Assembly (NCBI RefSeq): GCF_958405655.1
Contig: NZ_CATYWO010000002.1
Span: 1,091,214 to 1,155,213 of the forward strand
DNA: 64,000 bases
Direction of reading: 5' to 3'
DNA from: Ralstonia condita
GTDB taxonomy: Bacteria > Pseudomonadota > Gammaproteobacteria > Burkholderiales > Burkholderiaceae
Shown: piece after piece, positions 45,998-55,098 of the stretch
How the letters are laid out: every line of letters starts with the position of its first letter
How positions within the stretch are numbered: the first letter of the stretch is position 1
Notes under the pieces: generated by a model
Database searches by the model: none
Seen by the model: only the letters and a program-made list of their open reading frames with translations
Told to the model about the DNA's origin: nothing
Translations under genes and position numbers: made by a program

Positions 45998-46486
45998 TCA
46001 ACTTGCTTTTTTCGCGAACAACGCGACCAGGCGCTCAAGGGCGAACAGGACAATGGCGACACTGGCGACGATCGGAATCCAGTACCGCACGGCTTCAGGC
46101 AGCCCGAGAATGGGAATGCGGTCGTCGTAGGTGGTCTCCGCCATATCGAAGCAACCGATGAAGATGACCACCGCAAAGGCGATCAGGCACAACTTCTGCA
46201 GCACGTGCGCGGCCAGCTTGCCGCGGGGGGGCAGACGCTCAACAAAGGAGTCCAGGCCGATATGGCCTCCCTCGCGCACCTTGAGCGCCGCGCCGAACAT
46301 GGCAATCGCCACCACCATCAGAAGGGCGATCGGTTCAACGAAATCGGGCGCGTTGTTGAAGACGTAGCGCATGATCACGCCGTAGAAGACCAGCACGGTC
46401 AGCGTGGCAAGGCACAGTGCCGCCACAACCGTGAGCAGAAGCGCAAACGCATCGTTGGTGCGCTTGAGTAGAGACATCGATTGCAT
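45998..46486 (-). CDS. dctQ: TRAP transporter small permease (DctQ)
   Basis: A 162-residue membrane protein with four helices (FALLLTVVAALCLATLTVLVFYGVIMRYVFN, IALLMVVAIAMFGAALKVREGGHIGLDSFV, LCLIAFAVVIFIGCFDMAETTY, WIPIVASVAIVLFALERLVALF). RYVFNNAPDFVEPIALL and KVREGGHIGLD are typical DctQ features. It forms the permease complex with DctM. ATG 46486 is the best start; a TTG two codons upstream and an ATG at 46477 are alternatives. It is separated from dctP by a strong hairpin. Confidence 0.9.
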   Translation of the reverse strand: MQSMSLLKRTNDAFALLLTVVAALCLATLTVLVFYGVIMRYVFNNAPDFVEPIALLMVVAIAMFGAALKVREGGHIGLDSFVERLPPRGKLAAHVLQKLCLIAFAVVIFIGCFDMAETTYDDRIPILGLPEAVRYWIPIVASVAIVLFALERLVALFAKKAS

Positions 46487-46556
46487 GCTCAACCTGGAGG
46501 GGAACGCGGTATGGGAGGTGGGCAGGCGAGGCCGGTCTGCACCGGCTGCCTGCCCG

Positions 46557-46591
46557 GCGCACGGCCTGCGGGAAAGGCGCAGGCCGTGTGC
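46557..46591 (-). terminator. Strong intercistronic hairpin between dctP and dctQ
   Basis: A 14-bp stem (46557-46570 with 46578-46591, one G-T pair) has a 7-nt loop and lies 22 bp after the dctP stop. There is no T tract. In transporter operons such hairpins stabilise the upstream transcript so that binding protein is made in excess, or partly terminate it. Confidence 0.6.
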
Positions 46592-46613
46592 TTGAAGGGA
46601 AGGAGCCGCTGGC

Positions 46614-47606
46614 TTACTTGGTGGCCACGATGGCGTTGACGATGTCCTTCATCTGCTGCGTGGTCTCATACTTGGTCCACACCGGCTGCATGGCCTTGAC
46701 GAAGGCGGCCCGGTCCACTTGTGCCGCTGGCACGATGGTGGCGTTGCCCTTGGTCACCGCCGCGGTGGCCGCCTGTTCGCGCGCGGTCCAGAGCTTGACG
46801 TAGTACGGTACGGAATCCGCAGCTGCCTTGCGGATGGCGGCCTGCTCCTGCGGCGTCAGGGTGTCCCAGATCTTCTTGGAGAACACCAGTACTTCCGGCG
46901 TCATCGCGTGCTCGGTTTCGGAAAAGATCTGCGCGACCTCAAAGTGCTTGGTCTCTTCATACGAGGGGATGTTGTTTTCCGCCGCGTCGACCAGACCCGT
47001 CTTCAGGCCGGTGTAGACCTCGCTGAAGGGCATCGGCGTGGGGGTGCCGCCCATGGCCTTGATCTCGTCGACCATCAGGTCAGACGGTTGCACCCGGATC
47101 TTCAGCCCCTTCATGTCGGCGGGTGAGTGGATCGCGCGTTTGGCATAGATCGAACGCGCGCCGCTCTCATAGAACGTCAGCGCGACGAAACCCTTGGCGG
47201 CAAACGCGTCGAGAATCTTCTGGCCGACCGGGCCGTACATCACCTTGCGGAAGTGGTCGATGTCGCGGAACAGGAAGGGCAGCGAGGGGATGACCGATTC
47301 CGGAACGATCTCGTTGAAGGCCGCGCCATTGGCCCGCACCATGTCGATGGCGCCAATGCGCACCTGATCGATGGTGTCCTTCTCGGAGCCCAATGCGCTG
47401 TTGCCGAACACCTTGACGGTGTCCTTGCCGCCGGTTGCCTTGGCGATTTCCTCGCCCATGAACTTGACGGCCATGTTGGTCGGGTAGGTGTCGCCGTGCA
47501 CATCGGCAACACGGAAGGTGCGCGCTTGCGCTGCGCCGCTTGCGAAGGCGGCCAGCAGTGCGGCGAACAGCAGGGAGGTACGGGCGATTGCGGTAGGGCG
47601 TTTCAT
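46614..47606 (-). CDS. dctP: TRAP transporter periplasmic substrate-binding protein (DctP)
   Basis: A 330-residue periplasmic protein. It has a signal peptide (RTSLLFAALLAAFASGAAQA), then FRVADVHGDTYPTNMAVKFMGEEIAKATGGK, the DctP motif LKIRVQPSDLMVDEIKAMGGTPTPMPFSEVYTGLKTGLVDAAENN. The conserved Arg in IRV (contacting the substrate carboxylate) is present. The start at 47606 is preferred for the signal peptide. It is 79 bp after the GH28 gene. Ligand likely a sugar acid given the context (inference). Confidence 0.93.
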   Translation of the reverse strand: MKRPTAIARTSLLFAALLAAFASGAAQARTFRVADVHGDTYPTNMAVKFMGEEIAKATGGKDTVKVFGNSALGSEKDTIDQVRIGAIDMVRANGAAFNEIVPESVIPSLPFLFRDIDHFRKVMYGPVGQKILDAFAAKGFVALTFYESGARSIYAKRAIHSPADMKGLKIRVQPSDLMVDEIKAMGGTPTPMPFSEVYTGLKTGLVDAAENNIPSYEETKHFEVAQIFSETEHAMTPEVLVFSKKIWDTLTPQEQAAIRKAAADSVPYYVKLWTAREQAATAAVTKGNATIVPAAQVDRAAFVKAMQPVWTKYETTQQMKDIVNAIVATK

Positions 47607-47685
47607 GATGGATGGGTTGGCAGCAAGGTCGGAATAAAAAGGCGCTGGCCAGCGGAGCCGGCCGAGCGCGAAGGAGGCGGGTTGC

Positions 47686-49695
47686 TCAGCGGGCGTCAGT
47701 GATCGTGGTATTGAAGGTCTGTCCACCGATCACCACGTTCTGCAGCGTGATGTCGTGCACGTTGTAGGCGTAGATCGGCCCCGGCGTAGTGGCGCTTGCC
47801 GGGCCTGCCGCCGTGGGCGTGCCGAAGTTGCAGTTCGAGATCGTCACGCCCGTGATGGGCGGAATGGTGGGCACGGGCAGGGGGCCGTTGTAGTCGAACG
47901 CCACAGGCCCCTGCGCGACGACCACCTGGAAGCACGAACCCGTCAGGCCGCCGTTGGTGACGTTGCCCGCGGTCACGTTGGAGATGTTCACGTTCTGCAC
48001 CAGGGCCGGCCGTGTGCGAATGGCATCCGCCGCCGGCTGGTAATCGCAGTCGAACGTGATCAGGCCGCCCTGCGAGGCGGACGGGTTGGCGGCGGTCGCC
48101 GTCACGACGCCCAGCGGCACCGTGCTGTTGATCGGGCTGCCTGCCAGCATCTTGCTGCCGTAGCCGGCGCCTGTGAGGTTCACGCCATTGGGCAGGCTGA
48201 CGTTGGTCACATAGAAGTTCTTGACGAACCCGCCCCGGTTCATGTTCGTCTTGATGCGGATGGCGATGTTGAGGGAGTTCGTTGCCCAGAACTGGTTGAG
48301 CATCGCCAGGTTGCGCGCATAGATGTTCTGCACGCCGCCGCCCATCTCGCTGCCCAGCGTGATGCCGCCGTGGCCGCTGTTCATCGTGCAGTTCTGGATG
48401 ACGTGGTCTTGCGCCGGGCCGTAGCCGGTGTCGAGGTTCTTGCCCGACTTGATGGCGATGCAATCGTCGCCCGTGTTGAACGTGACGTTCTCGCACAGCA
48501 CGTTGCTGCAGGCGTCGGGGTCGAAGCCATCGTTGTTGGGGCCGATGCTGTCCACCGTCACGCCACGGATGACCACGTTCGTGCAGTGCACCGGATGGTG
48601 CTGCCAGAACGGCGTGTTGACGGTGCGGTAGTTCTCCATCAGCACATTGGTGCAGCCGATGAACTCCACCATGCTGGGGCGCAGGTAGTGCCCGAGCCCA
48701 AAGATGCGTTTTTCCACCGGCACGCCTGCCTCGGACAGGGCAGGCAGGTAGTTCTGATCCTGCTGCCAGGGCGTCGCCGGGTTGGTCAAGAGCGCATAGA
48801 GCGTGCTCGAAATGCCGGGTGCGGCTGTCTGCAGATCGACATTGTTGGGGTTGCTGTAGGCCTGCGAAGGCGTGCTCGAATTGACGCAGCCGTAGGCGCC
48901 ATTGGAACCCTTGTACGTCCACCAGCACGTGCTGGTATTGCCCGAACCTGCGAACGGCGTCATGGCCTGGCCGTTGAGCACGGAGGTCGGGCCTTCACCC
49001 GTCAGGGCAATATTGCTGGCGTTGCGCGCATAGACGGGCGAGCCGAAGTTCAGGCAGTCATCGGCCTGCCAGCGGCTGTAATAGAGCTTGCCGTTGGTAC
49101 CGCAGTCGATCGGGCCGTCCTTGGCGTAATCGGCCGGGTTGGGGCTGAAGTAGATCGTGCAGTTTGCGCTCAGGTGGAAGTTGACATTGCTCTGCAGAAC
49201 GATCGGTCCGGCGCAGTACCACGTGCCGGCTGGGACCACCACACGGCCGCCGCCTGCGGCATTGCACGCCGCGATGGCCGCCAGGAAAGCGGGACGCGAA
49301 TCAAACGCCCCCGGGGCCTGTGTCGCCCCCGCCCCCGAGCTCACGGGTGACTTGGTGGGATCGGTGTAGGGGCTGGTCTGGGCGACCACCGCGCAAGGCT
49401 GCGCGCCAAATGCCTCGACCTGGAAATCGACGGCCGGAAAGGCACTCTGCGCCACACCCTGCAGCGACGCGATGATGTTTGTCGCAGCGCCGGTCGGCCC
49501 CCAGATCGGGTCGGCCTGCACCGGCGCGGTGGGCGTGGCGGCCGACGACGCAGCGTCGGAACCGCCGCCGCAAGCGCTGACCAAAGCACCGCCGACCACG
49601 GCGCCGCCATAACTCAGGAATGCGCGGCGGGAGGGATTGAGCGGGCCGCGGGCACGGTTGGCCGGTCGCCGCGGAATACGGGGGGCTGCTGTCAT
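47686..49695 (-). CDS. Exported GH28 polygalacturonase-like glycosidase
   Basis: A 669-residue protein. The N-terminus carries a twin-arginine-like motif (SRRAFL, R23-R24) followed by a hydrophobic stretch and lipobox VSAC (C42), so it is probably a Tat-exported lipoprotein. The parallel beta-helix contains the GH28 catalytic residues: NTGDDC (D410-D411), GHGG with H442, and RIK (R480, K482). It would hydrolyse polygalacturonate or oligo-galacturonate by inversion. ATG 49695 has AGGAGA upstream. It heads a minus-strand run with TRAP transporter and porin genes, consistent with pectin-fragment use. Exact mode (endo or exo) cannot be decided. Confidence 0.87.
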   Translation of the reverse strand: MTAAPRIPRRPANRARGPLNPSRRAFLSYGGAVVGGALVSACGGGSDAASSAATPTAPVQADPIWGPTGAATNIIASLQGVAQSAFPAVDFQVEAFGAQPCAVVAQTSPYTDPTKSPVSSGAGATQAPGAFDSRPAFLAAIAACNAAGGGRVVVPAGTWYCAGPIVLQSNVNFHLSANCTIYFSPNPADYAKDGPIDCGTNGKLYYSRWQADDCLNFGSPVYARNASNIALTGEGPTSVLNGQAMTPFAGSGNTSTCWWTYKGSNGAYGCVNSSTPSQAYSNPNNVDLQTAAPGISSTLYALLTNPATPWQQDQNYLPALSEAGVPVEKRIFGLGHYLRPSMVEFIGCTNVLMENYRTVNTPFWQHHPVHCTNVVIRGVTVDSIGPNNDGFDPDACSNVLCENVTFNTGDDCIAIKSGKNLDTGYGPAQDHVIQNCTMNSGHGGITLGSEMGGGVQNIYARNLAMLNQFWATNSLNIAIRIKTNMNRGGFVKNFYVTNVSLPNGVNLTGAGYGSKMLAGSPINSTVPLGVVTATAANPSASQGGLITFDCDYQPAADAIRTRPALVQNVNISNVTAGNVTNGGLTGSCFQVVVAQGPVAFDYNGPLPVPTIPPITGVTISNCNFGTPTAAGPASATTPGPIYAYNVHDITLQNVVIGGQTFNTTITDAR

Positions 49696-49744
49696 GGGTC
49701 TCCTCATCTCATTGTTGTGGTGTGCCGTTTTCCCGAGCACGAAT

Positions 49745-49776
49745 TGATATATCAGAATCTATTGATTGATATATTA
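49745..49776 (-). promoter_or_regulatory. Tandem palindromic operator upstream of the GH28 gene
   Basis: A perfect 10-bp palindrome TGATATATCA (49745-49754) and a near copy TGATATATTA (49767-49776) have centres 22 bp apart, two helical turns, so two dimers would bind one face. They lie 50 bp upstream of the GH28 start, in the gap 49696-50019. This fits a GntR/FadR-type regulator such as the one at 42489-43142. Confidence 0.55.
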
Positions 49777-49971
49777 GAGGTCAAGGCAGGGTTTTCCCGA
49801 TCGTTGTTTCCGGGAATGCGCCGCCAGGGGCGCGAGCGCGCACGCCACAGATGCGGGTCAAGGGGAGGACAACGCCCTATGCGTTGTGTCCGCATCGGTT
49901 CGTGATATCGGGAAAAGCAACTCAACCCCGATTCATACGGCCGTTGAGGCTACTTTCCCGCTTCATTTTCA

Positions 49972-50000
49972 TTGACGCTGTCGGTGTTGCAGCGTTTCAT
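49972..50000 (+). promoter_or_regulatory. Possible promoter of the LitR-like gene
   Basis: TTGACG (49972-49977) is followed after 17 bp by TTTCAT (49995-50000). A start near 50007 leaves a very short leader. This would rule out translation starts before 50007. Confidence 0.3.
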
Positions 50001-50019
50001 GGAGGCACAAAGCCTATGC

Positions 50020-51006
50020 ATGGAGATGCGCGTGCAACACGAAGACAACGCTGCCCCACGGTATCGAAGCGGAACGGCAGCCCGCATGGCCAAGATGCCT
50101 GTGTCGACGCTCCGTGTCTGGGAGCAGCGCTATGGCGTGATCTCTCCCACCAAATCGGAGTCGGGCCAGCGCTTGTACTCTGGTGAGGATGTGAAGCGCC
50201 TGACGCTGCTGAGGACGCTCGTCAACCAGGGACATGCGATCGGCGCAATCGCACACGCCGACAGCGCTGAACTCGAACGGCTGCTTGAGTCGACGAAGAC
50301 CGCCGAAGCGCCGGCGCAGCTGCCTGCGCAGTCCGTGATGACGCTGACCATCTGCGGCCCGCTGCTGGCCGAGCGCGTCCGCCGCAGGAAAAGCACACTT
50401 GCGGCGCTCGGTATCGATGCCGTCACGGAGTTCGATGCGGTCGAGGATGTCGTCGCGCTGGAGCACCCGCATCGCACCGACGCCCTGATTGTGGACGCCG
50501 CGTCCCTGCAGCCGGACACGGCGCAGGCCATCCTGTCGGCAGCGCGCAGTTTCGGCGCGAGCGCCGTGGGCGTGATCTACAGCTTTGGCACAGTGCGCGC
50601 GACCGATATGCTGCGCGCCGCCGGCGTGCGCCTGTACCGCGAGCCGAACGCGCACAGCGAGCTCGACCAGGTCCTGGAGGAGCTGTCACAGCTGGTGCGT
50701 GTGGATGCGGTCTACGGCAAGTTGCAGCCGTTGCGGCGCAACGCGCGTCGTTTCACAGACCGGCAACTCGAGATTTTTGCCAACGCGTCGCAGACGATTG
50801 CCTGCGAATGCCCTCGCCACCTTGTGGACCTGATCCGGCAGCTGGATGCGTTCGAGCGCTTCAGTGATGGCTGTGCGGTGCGGTCCGCTCTCGATGAACA
50901 ACTTCACCGGCATCTTGGAGACGTTGCCAATCGTGCCCGCCTGATGCTCGAGGACGCCATGGAATACGCCATTCGCGCCGAAACAATGCATCCGCCAGCG
51001 GGTTAG
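50020..51006 (+). CDS. MerR-type regulator with degenerate B12-binding domain (LitR/CarH class II-like)
   Basis: A ~328-residue protein. The MerR DNA-binding domain is RSGTAARMAKMPVSTLRVWEQRYGVISPTKSESGQRLYSGEDVKRL. A middle helical domain and a cobalamin-binding-like Rossmann fold follow (LTICGPLLAERVRRRKSTLAAL, DALIVDAASLQPDTAQAIL, VGVIYSFGTV). The DxHxxG cobalamin motif is absent, so B12 photosensing is unlikely; class II LitR proteins without B12 are the best match. It precedes folE and the lipid-modifying genes it presumably controls. The start is uncertain: 50020 (ATG), 50026 (ATG) and 50032 (GTG) are possible. Confidence 0.82.
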   Translation: MEMRVQHEDNAAPRYRSGTAARMAKMPVSTLRVWEQRYGVISPTKSESGQRLYSGEDVKRLTLLRTLVNQGHAIGAIAHADSAELERLLESTKTAEAPAQLPAQSVMTLTICGPLLAERVRRRKSTLAALGIDAVTEFDAVEDVVALEHPHRTDALIVDAASLQPDTAQAILSAARSFGASAVGVIYSFGTVRATDMLRAAGVRLYREPNAHSELDQVLEELSQLVRVDAVYGKLQPLRRNARRFTDRQLEIFANASQTIACECPRHLVDLIRQLDAFERFSDGCAVRSALDEQLHRHLGDVANRARLMLEDAMEYAIRAETMHPPAG

Positions 51007-51083
51007 CTGCGTATCTACCGGTCAGGAGCCCGCCTGAACCGGCATGGCGGTGAATGCACCGCCGACTTTCGGAGGCAACTTCA

Positions 51084-51812
51084 ATGAAGCTTACTTTGGA
51101 TCCGCCCGGATTTGCCGGAGCGGTTGGCGGCGTGCCGCTTTCTGTCCGGATTCGCGAGCGGCTGATGAGCGCCGGTCACCGTTTTCATGCCAACGACAAC
51201 ATCGCCGATTACCTGCGCGACGGCGAGCTCGAGCGTCTGCAGGAAGAGGTGGAGGAGCGCATGCAGGCAGTGCTGCGCGCGCTCGTCATCGACGTCGAAC
51301 AGGATCACAACAGCCGGGAAACCGCCCGCCGCGTGGCGAAGATGTTCGTCAGGGAGGTGTTCGGCGGGCGCTTTGTCAAGGCCCCCGAGGTGACGGCGTT
51401 CCCGAATGTCGGCCGGCTCAATGAGTTGATGGTGGTCGGCCCGCTGCGCGTGCGCAGCGCCTGCTCGCACCACCTGTGTCCGGTGATGGGGCGCGCCTGG
51501 GTCGGGGTGATGCCCAACCAGGAGTCGCAACTGATCGGCCTGTCGAAATATGCCCGCTTGATCGACTGGGTGATGAGCCGCCCGCAAATCCAGGAAGAGG
51601 CGATCAAGCAGATCGCCGACCTGCTGGAGGAGCGGATGGCACCGGACGGCCTGGCTGTCGTGCTGGAGGCAGAGCACTACTGCATGCACTGGCGCGGCAC
51701 GAAAGACGACGAGTCCCGCATGGTCAGCAGCGCGATGCGCGGCGTGTTCCTGACGGATGCCAATTTGCGTCGGGAATTCCTGGCGCTGCTGCCTGGCCGC
51801 AACAACGAATGA
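51084..51812 (+). CDS. folE: GTP cyclohydrolase I
   Basis: A 242-residue cytosolic enzyme. The zinc site is C127-S-H129-H130 (ACSHHLC) and C200 (HYCMHWRG). Other motifs: QDHNSRETARRVAKMFVREVFGG, IGLSKYARLIDWVMSRPQIQEEA, and SSAMRGVF. It converts GTP to dihydroneopterin triphosphate, the first step to folate or tetrahydropterins. The ATG at 51084 has GGAGG 9 nt upstream. It follows the LitR-like gene by 78 bp. In LitR regulons of other proteobacteria a folE copy accompanies a photolyase; here no photolyase is present. Confidence 0.93.
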   Translation: MKLTLDPPGFAGAVGGVPLSVRIRERLMSAGHRFHANDNIADYLRDGELERLQEEVEERMQAVLRALVIDVEQDHNSRETARRVAKMFVREVFGGRFVKAPEVTAFPNVGRLNELMVVGPLRVRSACSHHLCPVMGRAWVGVMPNQESQLIGLSKYARLIDWVMSRPQIQEEAIKQIADLLEERMAPDGLAVVLEAEHYCMHWRGTKDDESRMVSSAMRGVFLTDANLRREFLALLPGRNNE

Positions 51813-51840
51813 GCGTATTCACACCCACAGAGGGCGCAAC

Positions 51841-53136
51841 TTGAACATCCATCACTCTTCTCGGCAGCGCATCGCGGTGGTCGGCTCGGGTATCTCCGGG
51901 CTGGCTGCGGCGCATTTTCTTGCGAAGCGCCACGCCGTGACGTTGTTTGAGTCGGCACCTCGACTGGGAGGGCACACGAACACGGTCGACATCGAGGAGG
52001 GCGGCCAGGTGTTCGGTGTCGATACCGGCTTTCTCGTCTTCAATACGCGCACCTATCCGAACCTGATCGCCTTGTTCGATGAGTTGGACGTGGTGCATTG
52101 CGAGAGCGATATGTCATTCAGCGTGTCGGTCGGCGGCGGAGCGCTGGAGTGGGCCGGTACCAACCTGCGCACGGTCTTTGCACAGCCCGGCAACCTCGTG
52201 TCGGCATCGTTTCTTTCGATGCTGGGCGACATCCTGCGCTTCAACCGACGGGCGCACGCCAACCTGGAGACGGCGCGCCGCGAGCGCCACAGTCTTGGCG
52301 AGCTGCTGGCTGCGGGCCGCTACGGTGAACCCTTCTGCGCCCACTATCTGCTGCCGATGGCCGCGGCGATCTGGTCCACGCCCAGCCGGGACATTCTCTC
52401 GTTCCCTGCGGAGACGTTCCTGCGCTTCTGCCTCAATCACGGCTTGCTGCAGATATTCAACCGGCCGCGGTGGCGCACCGTCAAAGGGGGGGCGCGCAGC
52501 TACGTCCGGGCGATCGCCGCCAGTCTGCCGGACATCCGCCTTGCCACGCCGGTGCAAGGCGTCCGCCGGGCTGCCACCCACGTGGATGTGCTGACCCCGT
52601 CGGGCAGCGAGCGCTACGACGCCGTCGTGTTCGCCACGCATGCGCCACAGACGCTGCGCATGCTGGACGATGCCTCCGAGGATGAGCGCGCTGTGCTGGG
52701 AGCGTTCCGCTACCAGCCGAATACAGCCTTCCTGCACCGCGATACCCGCCTGCTGCCGCGCCGGCGCAGCGTGTGGTCGGCATGGAACTACCTCGACGCT
52801 CCGCTGGCCGGCGCAGCGGACAGCGCGCCATGTGTGAGCTATCTGCTGAACCAGCTGCAACCTCTGCCTGTATCGACGCCGGTGGTGGTGACGCTCAACC
52901 CGACGATGCTGCCGGCGCCGGAGCTCGAATATCAGCGTTTCGAGTACGAGCACCCGGTGTTCGACCAGCCCGCCATCAACGCGCAGGCGCGCCTGCCCGC
53001 GCTGCAAGGGCAGCGCCGCACGTGGTTTGCCGGTGCGTGGACCGGCTACGGCTTTCATGAAGATGGCCTCAAGTCGGCTCTGCGTGTTGCTGGCGATTTC
53101 AATTGCGCGCCGACATGGGCCCAGGTGACGCCGTGA
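51841..53136 (+). CDS. FAD-dependent amine-oxidase-type flavoprotein
   Basis: A 431-residue enzyme with an N-terminal dinucleotide-binding motif (IAVVGSGISGLAAAHFL) and the FAD-contact motif LGGHTNTVDI. A C-terminal motif FAGAWTGYGFHEDGLKSALRVA contacts FAD. It is the flavoprotein commonly found with DUF1365 and CFA-type methyltransferases in stress-lipid operons. The start is probably TTG 51841, with GAGGGC upstream; the next upstream ATG would overlap folE by 56 bp. The stop overlaps the DUF1365 start, indicating coupling. Substrate unknown, likely a membrane lipid acyl chain (inference). Confidence 0.83.
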   Translation: MNIHHSSRQRIAVVGSGISGLAAAHFLAKRHAVTLFESAPRLGGHTNTVDIEEGGQVFGVDTGFLVFNTRTYPNLIALFDELDVVHCESDMSFSVSVGGGALEWAGTNLRTVFAQPGNLVSASFLSMLGDILRFNRRAHANLETARRERHSLGELLAAGRYGEPFCAHYLLPMAAAIWSTPSRDILSFPAETFLRFCLNHGLLQIFNRPRWRTVKGGARSYVRAIAASLPDIRLATPVQGVRRAATHVDVLTPSGSERYDAVVFATHAPQTLRMLDDASEDERAVLGAFRYQPNTAFLHRDTRLLPRRRSVWSAWNYLDAPLAGAADSAPCVSYLLNQLQPLPVSTPVVVTLNPTMLPAPELEYQRFEYEHPVFDQPAINAQARLPALQGQRRTWFAGAWTGYGFHEDGLKSALRVAGDFNCAPTWAQVTP

Positions 53137-53900
53137 ACGTCGATGCACAACTCCTCGTCGGCCAGGTCATGCACCGGCGCTTGCGGCCGGTGGTCAACCG
53201 CTTCGTCTACCCGGTGTTTGCGATACGCGTGAAGCTGTCAGCGCTGGGGCGGTTGAACGGGACGTGGTTCGGCGTGGACTGCTGGCGGCCGCTGTCGCTG
53301 CGCACGCGAGACTACGGCCCGCGCGACGGATCGGATCTGCTTGCCTGGATCGGTCGGACGCTGCATGACGCCGGCGTGAACGCAGACGGCGAGGTGTGGC
53401 TCCAGACCTTCCCACGCATTGCAGGCTGGATGTTCAACCCCGTGTCGTTCTGGTATTGCCACGACGCCGCGGGTGCGCTGCGTGCGGTGCTGGCCGAGGT
53501 CAACAACACCTTTGGCCAGCATCATCGCTACCTGCTCTGCGCGGCAGACGGCGGGGCCATCGGCCCACACACCGAGCTGACCTGTCGAAAGGTGCTGCAT
53601 GTTTCGCCCTTTTGCCAGGTGGAAGGCGGCTACCGGTTTCGCTTTGCCAACACCGGGGCCACGGCACTCGTCCGTATCGACTACCACGACCGCGACGGCC
53701 TGCTGCTGCAGACCTCCATCGGTGGACGCCTGCAGCCGTTCGATGCCGCCCACCTGCGCCGCGCGCTGCTGCGACAGCCGCTGCTTGCGCTGCAGGTGGT
53801 TGGCGGCATCCACTGGCAGGCGTTGCGCCTGTGGATCAAGGGTGTGCCGTTCTTCGGCCGCCGCGCGCACAACCCATCTTCTCTGGAGAATCGTCCATGA
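53133..53900 (+). CDS. DUF1365 family protein
   Basis: A 255-residue protein with the DUF1365 signature: HRRLRPVVNRFVYPVFAIRV, WLQTFPRIAGWMFNPVSFWYC, EVNNTFGQHHRYLL, and KVLHVSPFCQVEGGYRFRF. No known catalytic motif, though the conserved FNPVSFWY and HVSPF blocks are typical. The GTG at 53133 overlaps the flavoprotein stop (GTGA), and its own stop overlaps the methyltransferase start (ATGA). It belongs to the tightly coupled flavoprotein-DUF1365-CFA trio seen in other bacteria under singlet-oxygen or light stress. Function unknown. Confidence 0.85.
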   Translation: MNVDAQLLVGQVMHRRLRPVVNRFVYPVFAIRVKLSALGRLNGTWFGVDCWRPLSLRTRDYGPRDGSDLLAWIGRTLHDAGVNADGEVWLQTFPRIAGWMFNPVSFWYCHDAAGALRAVLAEVNNTFGQHHRYLLCAADGGAIGPHTELTCRKVLHVSPFCQVEGGYRFRFANTGATALVRIDYHDRDGLLLQTSIGGRLQPFDAAHLRRALLRQPLLALQVVGGIHWQALRLWIKGVPFFGRRAHNPSSLENRP

Positions 53901-55096
53901 CCGCCACCCGCCCCCTGGCCGGGATGCCCCCCAGTGTCCCCGCTGCCGGGCGTCTGTTCGTTGCGCTGGCAGAACGTCTGCGCTGCGGATTCCTGCGCCT
54001 TGTCACGCCTGATGGAGAAATCCAGATCGGCGACATGACGTCGCCGTTGCGTGCCGATCTGCGCATCTTCGACTGGCGGGCCTGCGCCCGCATCATGCGC
54101 AGCGGCGATGTCGGATTTGCCGAGGCCTACCGTGACCGGTGGGTCGATACGAGCAACCTGACCCTGCTGCTGCGCCTGGCCATCGCCAACGCGGCGACGC
54201 TGGAACAGGCGATCTTCGGGAATGCGCTGGCGCGCTCGCTTCTTCGTCTGCGGCATCTGCTGCGGCGCAACACGCGCAGGGGCAGCCGGCGGAATATCCA
54301 TCTGCACTACGACCTCGGCAACGATTTCTACCAGCTGTGGCTGGACGAGGGGATGTCCTACTCCTCCGCGTGGTTCAACGGCAACCTGCAGCAAGGGCTG
54401 GTGGATGCGCAAGATGCCAAGTACCGGCGCGTCTGCGACAAGCTGATGCTCGGCCCCGGCATGGAAGTGCTCGAGATTGGCTGCGGCTGGGGCGGCCTGA
54501 TGGAAATGGCGTGCGCGCGCGGCGCCCAGGTGCACGGCATCACGCTGTCTGAAGAGCAGCGTCGTTACGCGGCCGAACGCCTGGCCAACGAGCCGCGCGC
54601 CCGCGTCGAACTGCGCGACTATCGCGACCTCGATGCCGCGTATGACGCCATCGTCTCGATTGAGATGTTCGAGGCGGTCGGCGAGTCTTACTGGTCGACG
54701 TACTTCCAGACGCTGGCGCGTTGCCTGCGCCACGGCGGCCGTGCGCTCATCCAGAGCATCACCATCGATGAGGCGCACTTCGAGCGCTACCGCTCCGGCA
54801 CCGACTTCATCCAGCAGTTCATTTTCCCGGGCGGCATGCTGCCGAGCCGTGAGCGTTTCGCCGCGCTGGCGGAGCAGCATGGCCTGCGCGTGGTCGACCG
54901 CCTGGATTTTGCCCGCGATTACGCTGAAACACTGCGCCGTTGGAGCCAGCGCTTTGAAGCGCGGCTCGACGCGGTGCGCGCCCTTGGCTTTGACGAGCCC
55001 TTCATCCGGATCTGGCGCCTGTATCTCGCCTATTGCGAAGCGGGCTTCGATGAAGGCCGGATCGGCGTGTCGCAGTTTTTGCTGGAACGGGGGTAG
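53897..55096 (+). CDS. Cyclopropane-fatty-acid synthase-like SAM methyltransferase (1)
   Basis: A 399-residue protein of the CFA synthase family. It has an N-terminal lipid-binding helical domain, HYDLGNDFYQLWLDEGMSYS (137-156) and the SAM motif VLEIGCGWGGLMEMA (191-205). Later motifs are EAVGESYWSTYFQTLARCL and DFIQQFIFPGGMLPS. It transfers a methyl or methylene group from SAM to an unsaturated acyl chain of a phospholipid. Its start overlaps the DUF1365 stop by four bases. Confidence 0.9.
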   Translation: MTATRPLAGMPPSVPAAGRLFVALAERLRCGFLRLVTPDGEIQIGDMTSPLRADLRIFDWRACARIMRSGDVGFAEAYRDRWVDTSNLTLLLRLAIANAATLEQAIFGNALARSLLRLRHLLRRNTRRGSRRNIHLHYDLGNDFYQLWLDEGMSYSSAWFNGNLQQGLVDAQDAKYRRVCDKLMLGPGMEVLEIGCGWGGLMEMACARGAQVHGITLSEEQRRYAAERLANEPRARVELRDYRDLDAAYDAIVSIEMFEAVGESYWSTYFQTLARCLRHGGRALIQSITIDEAHFERYRSGTDFIQQFIFPGGMLPSRERFAALAEQHGLRVVDRLDFARDYAETLRRWSQRFEARLDAVRALGFDEPFIRIWRLYLAYCEAGFDEGRIGVSQFLLERG

Positions 55097-55098
55097 CC

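Noticed and set aside
44627..46471. A 614-codon plus-strand frame rich in His, Arg and Gln opposite the TRAP permease genes
   Set aside because: Typical antisense composition; the minus-strand TRAP genes explain the region.
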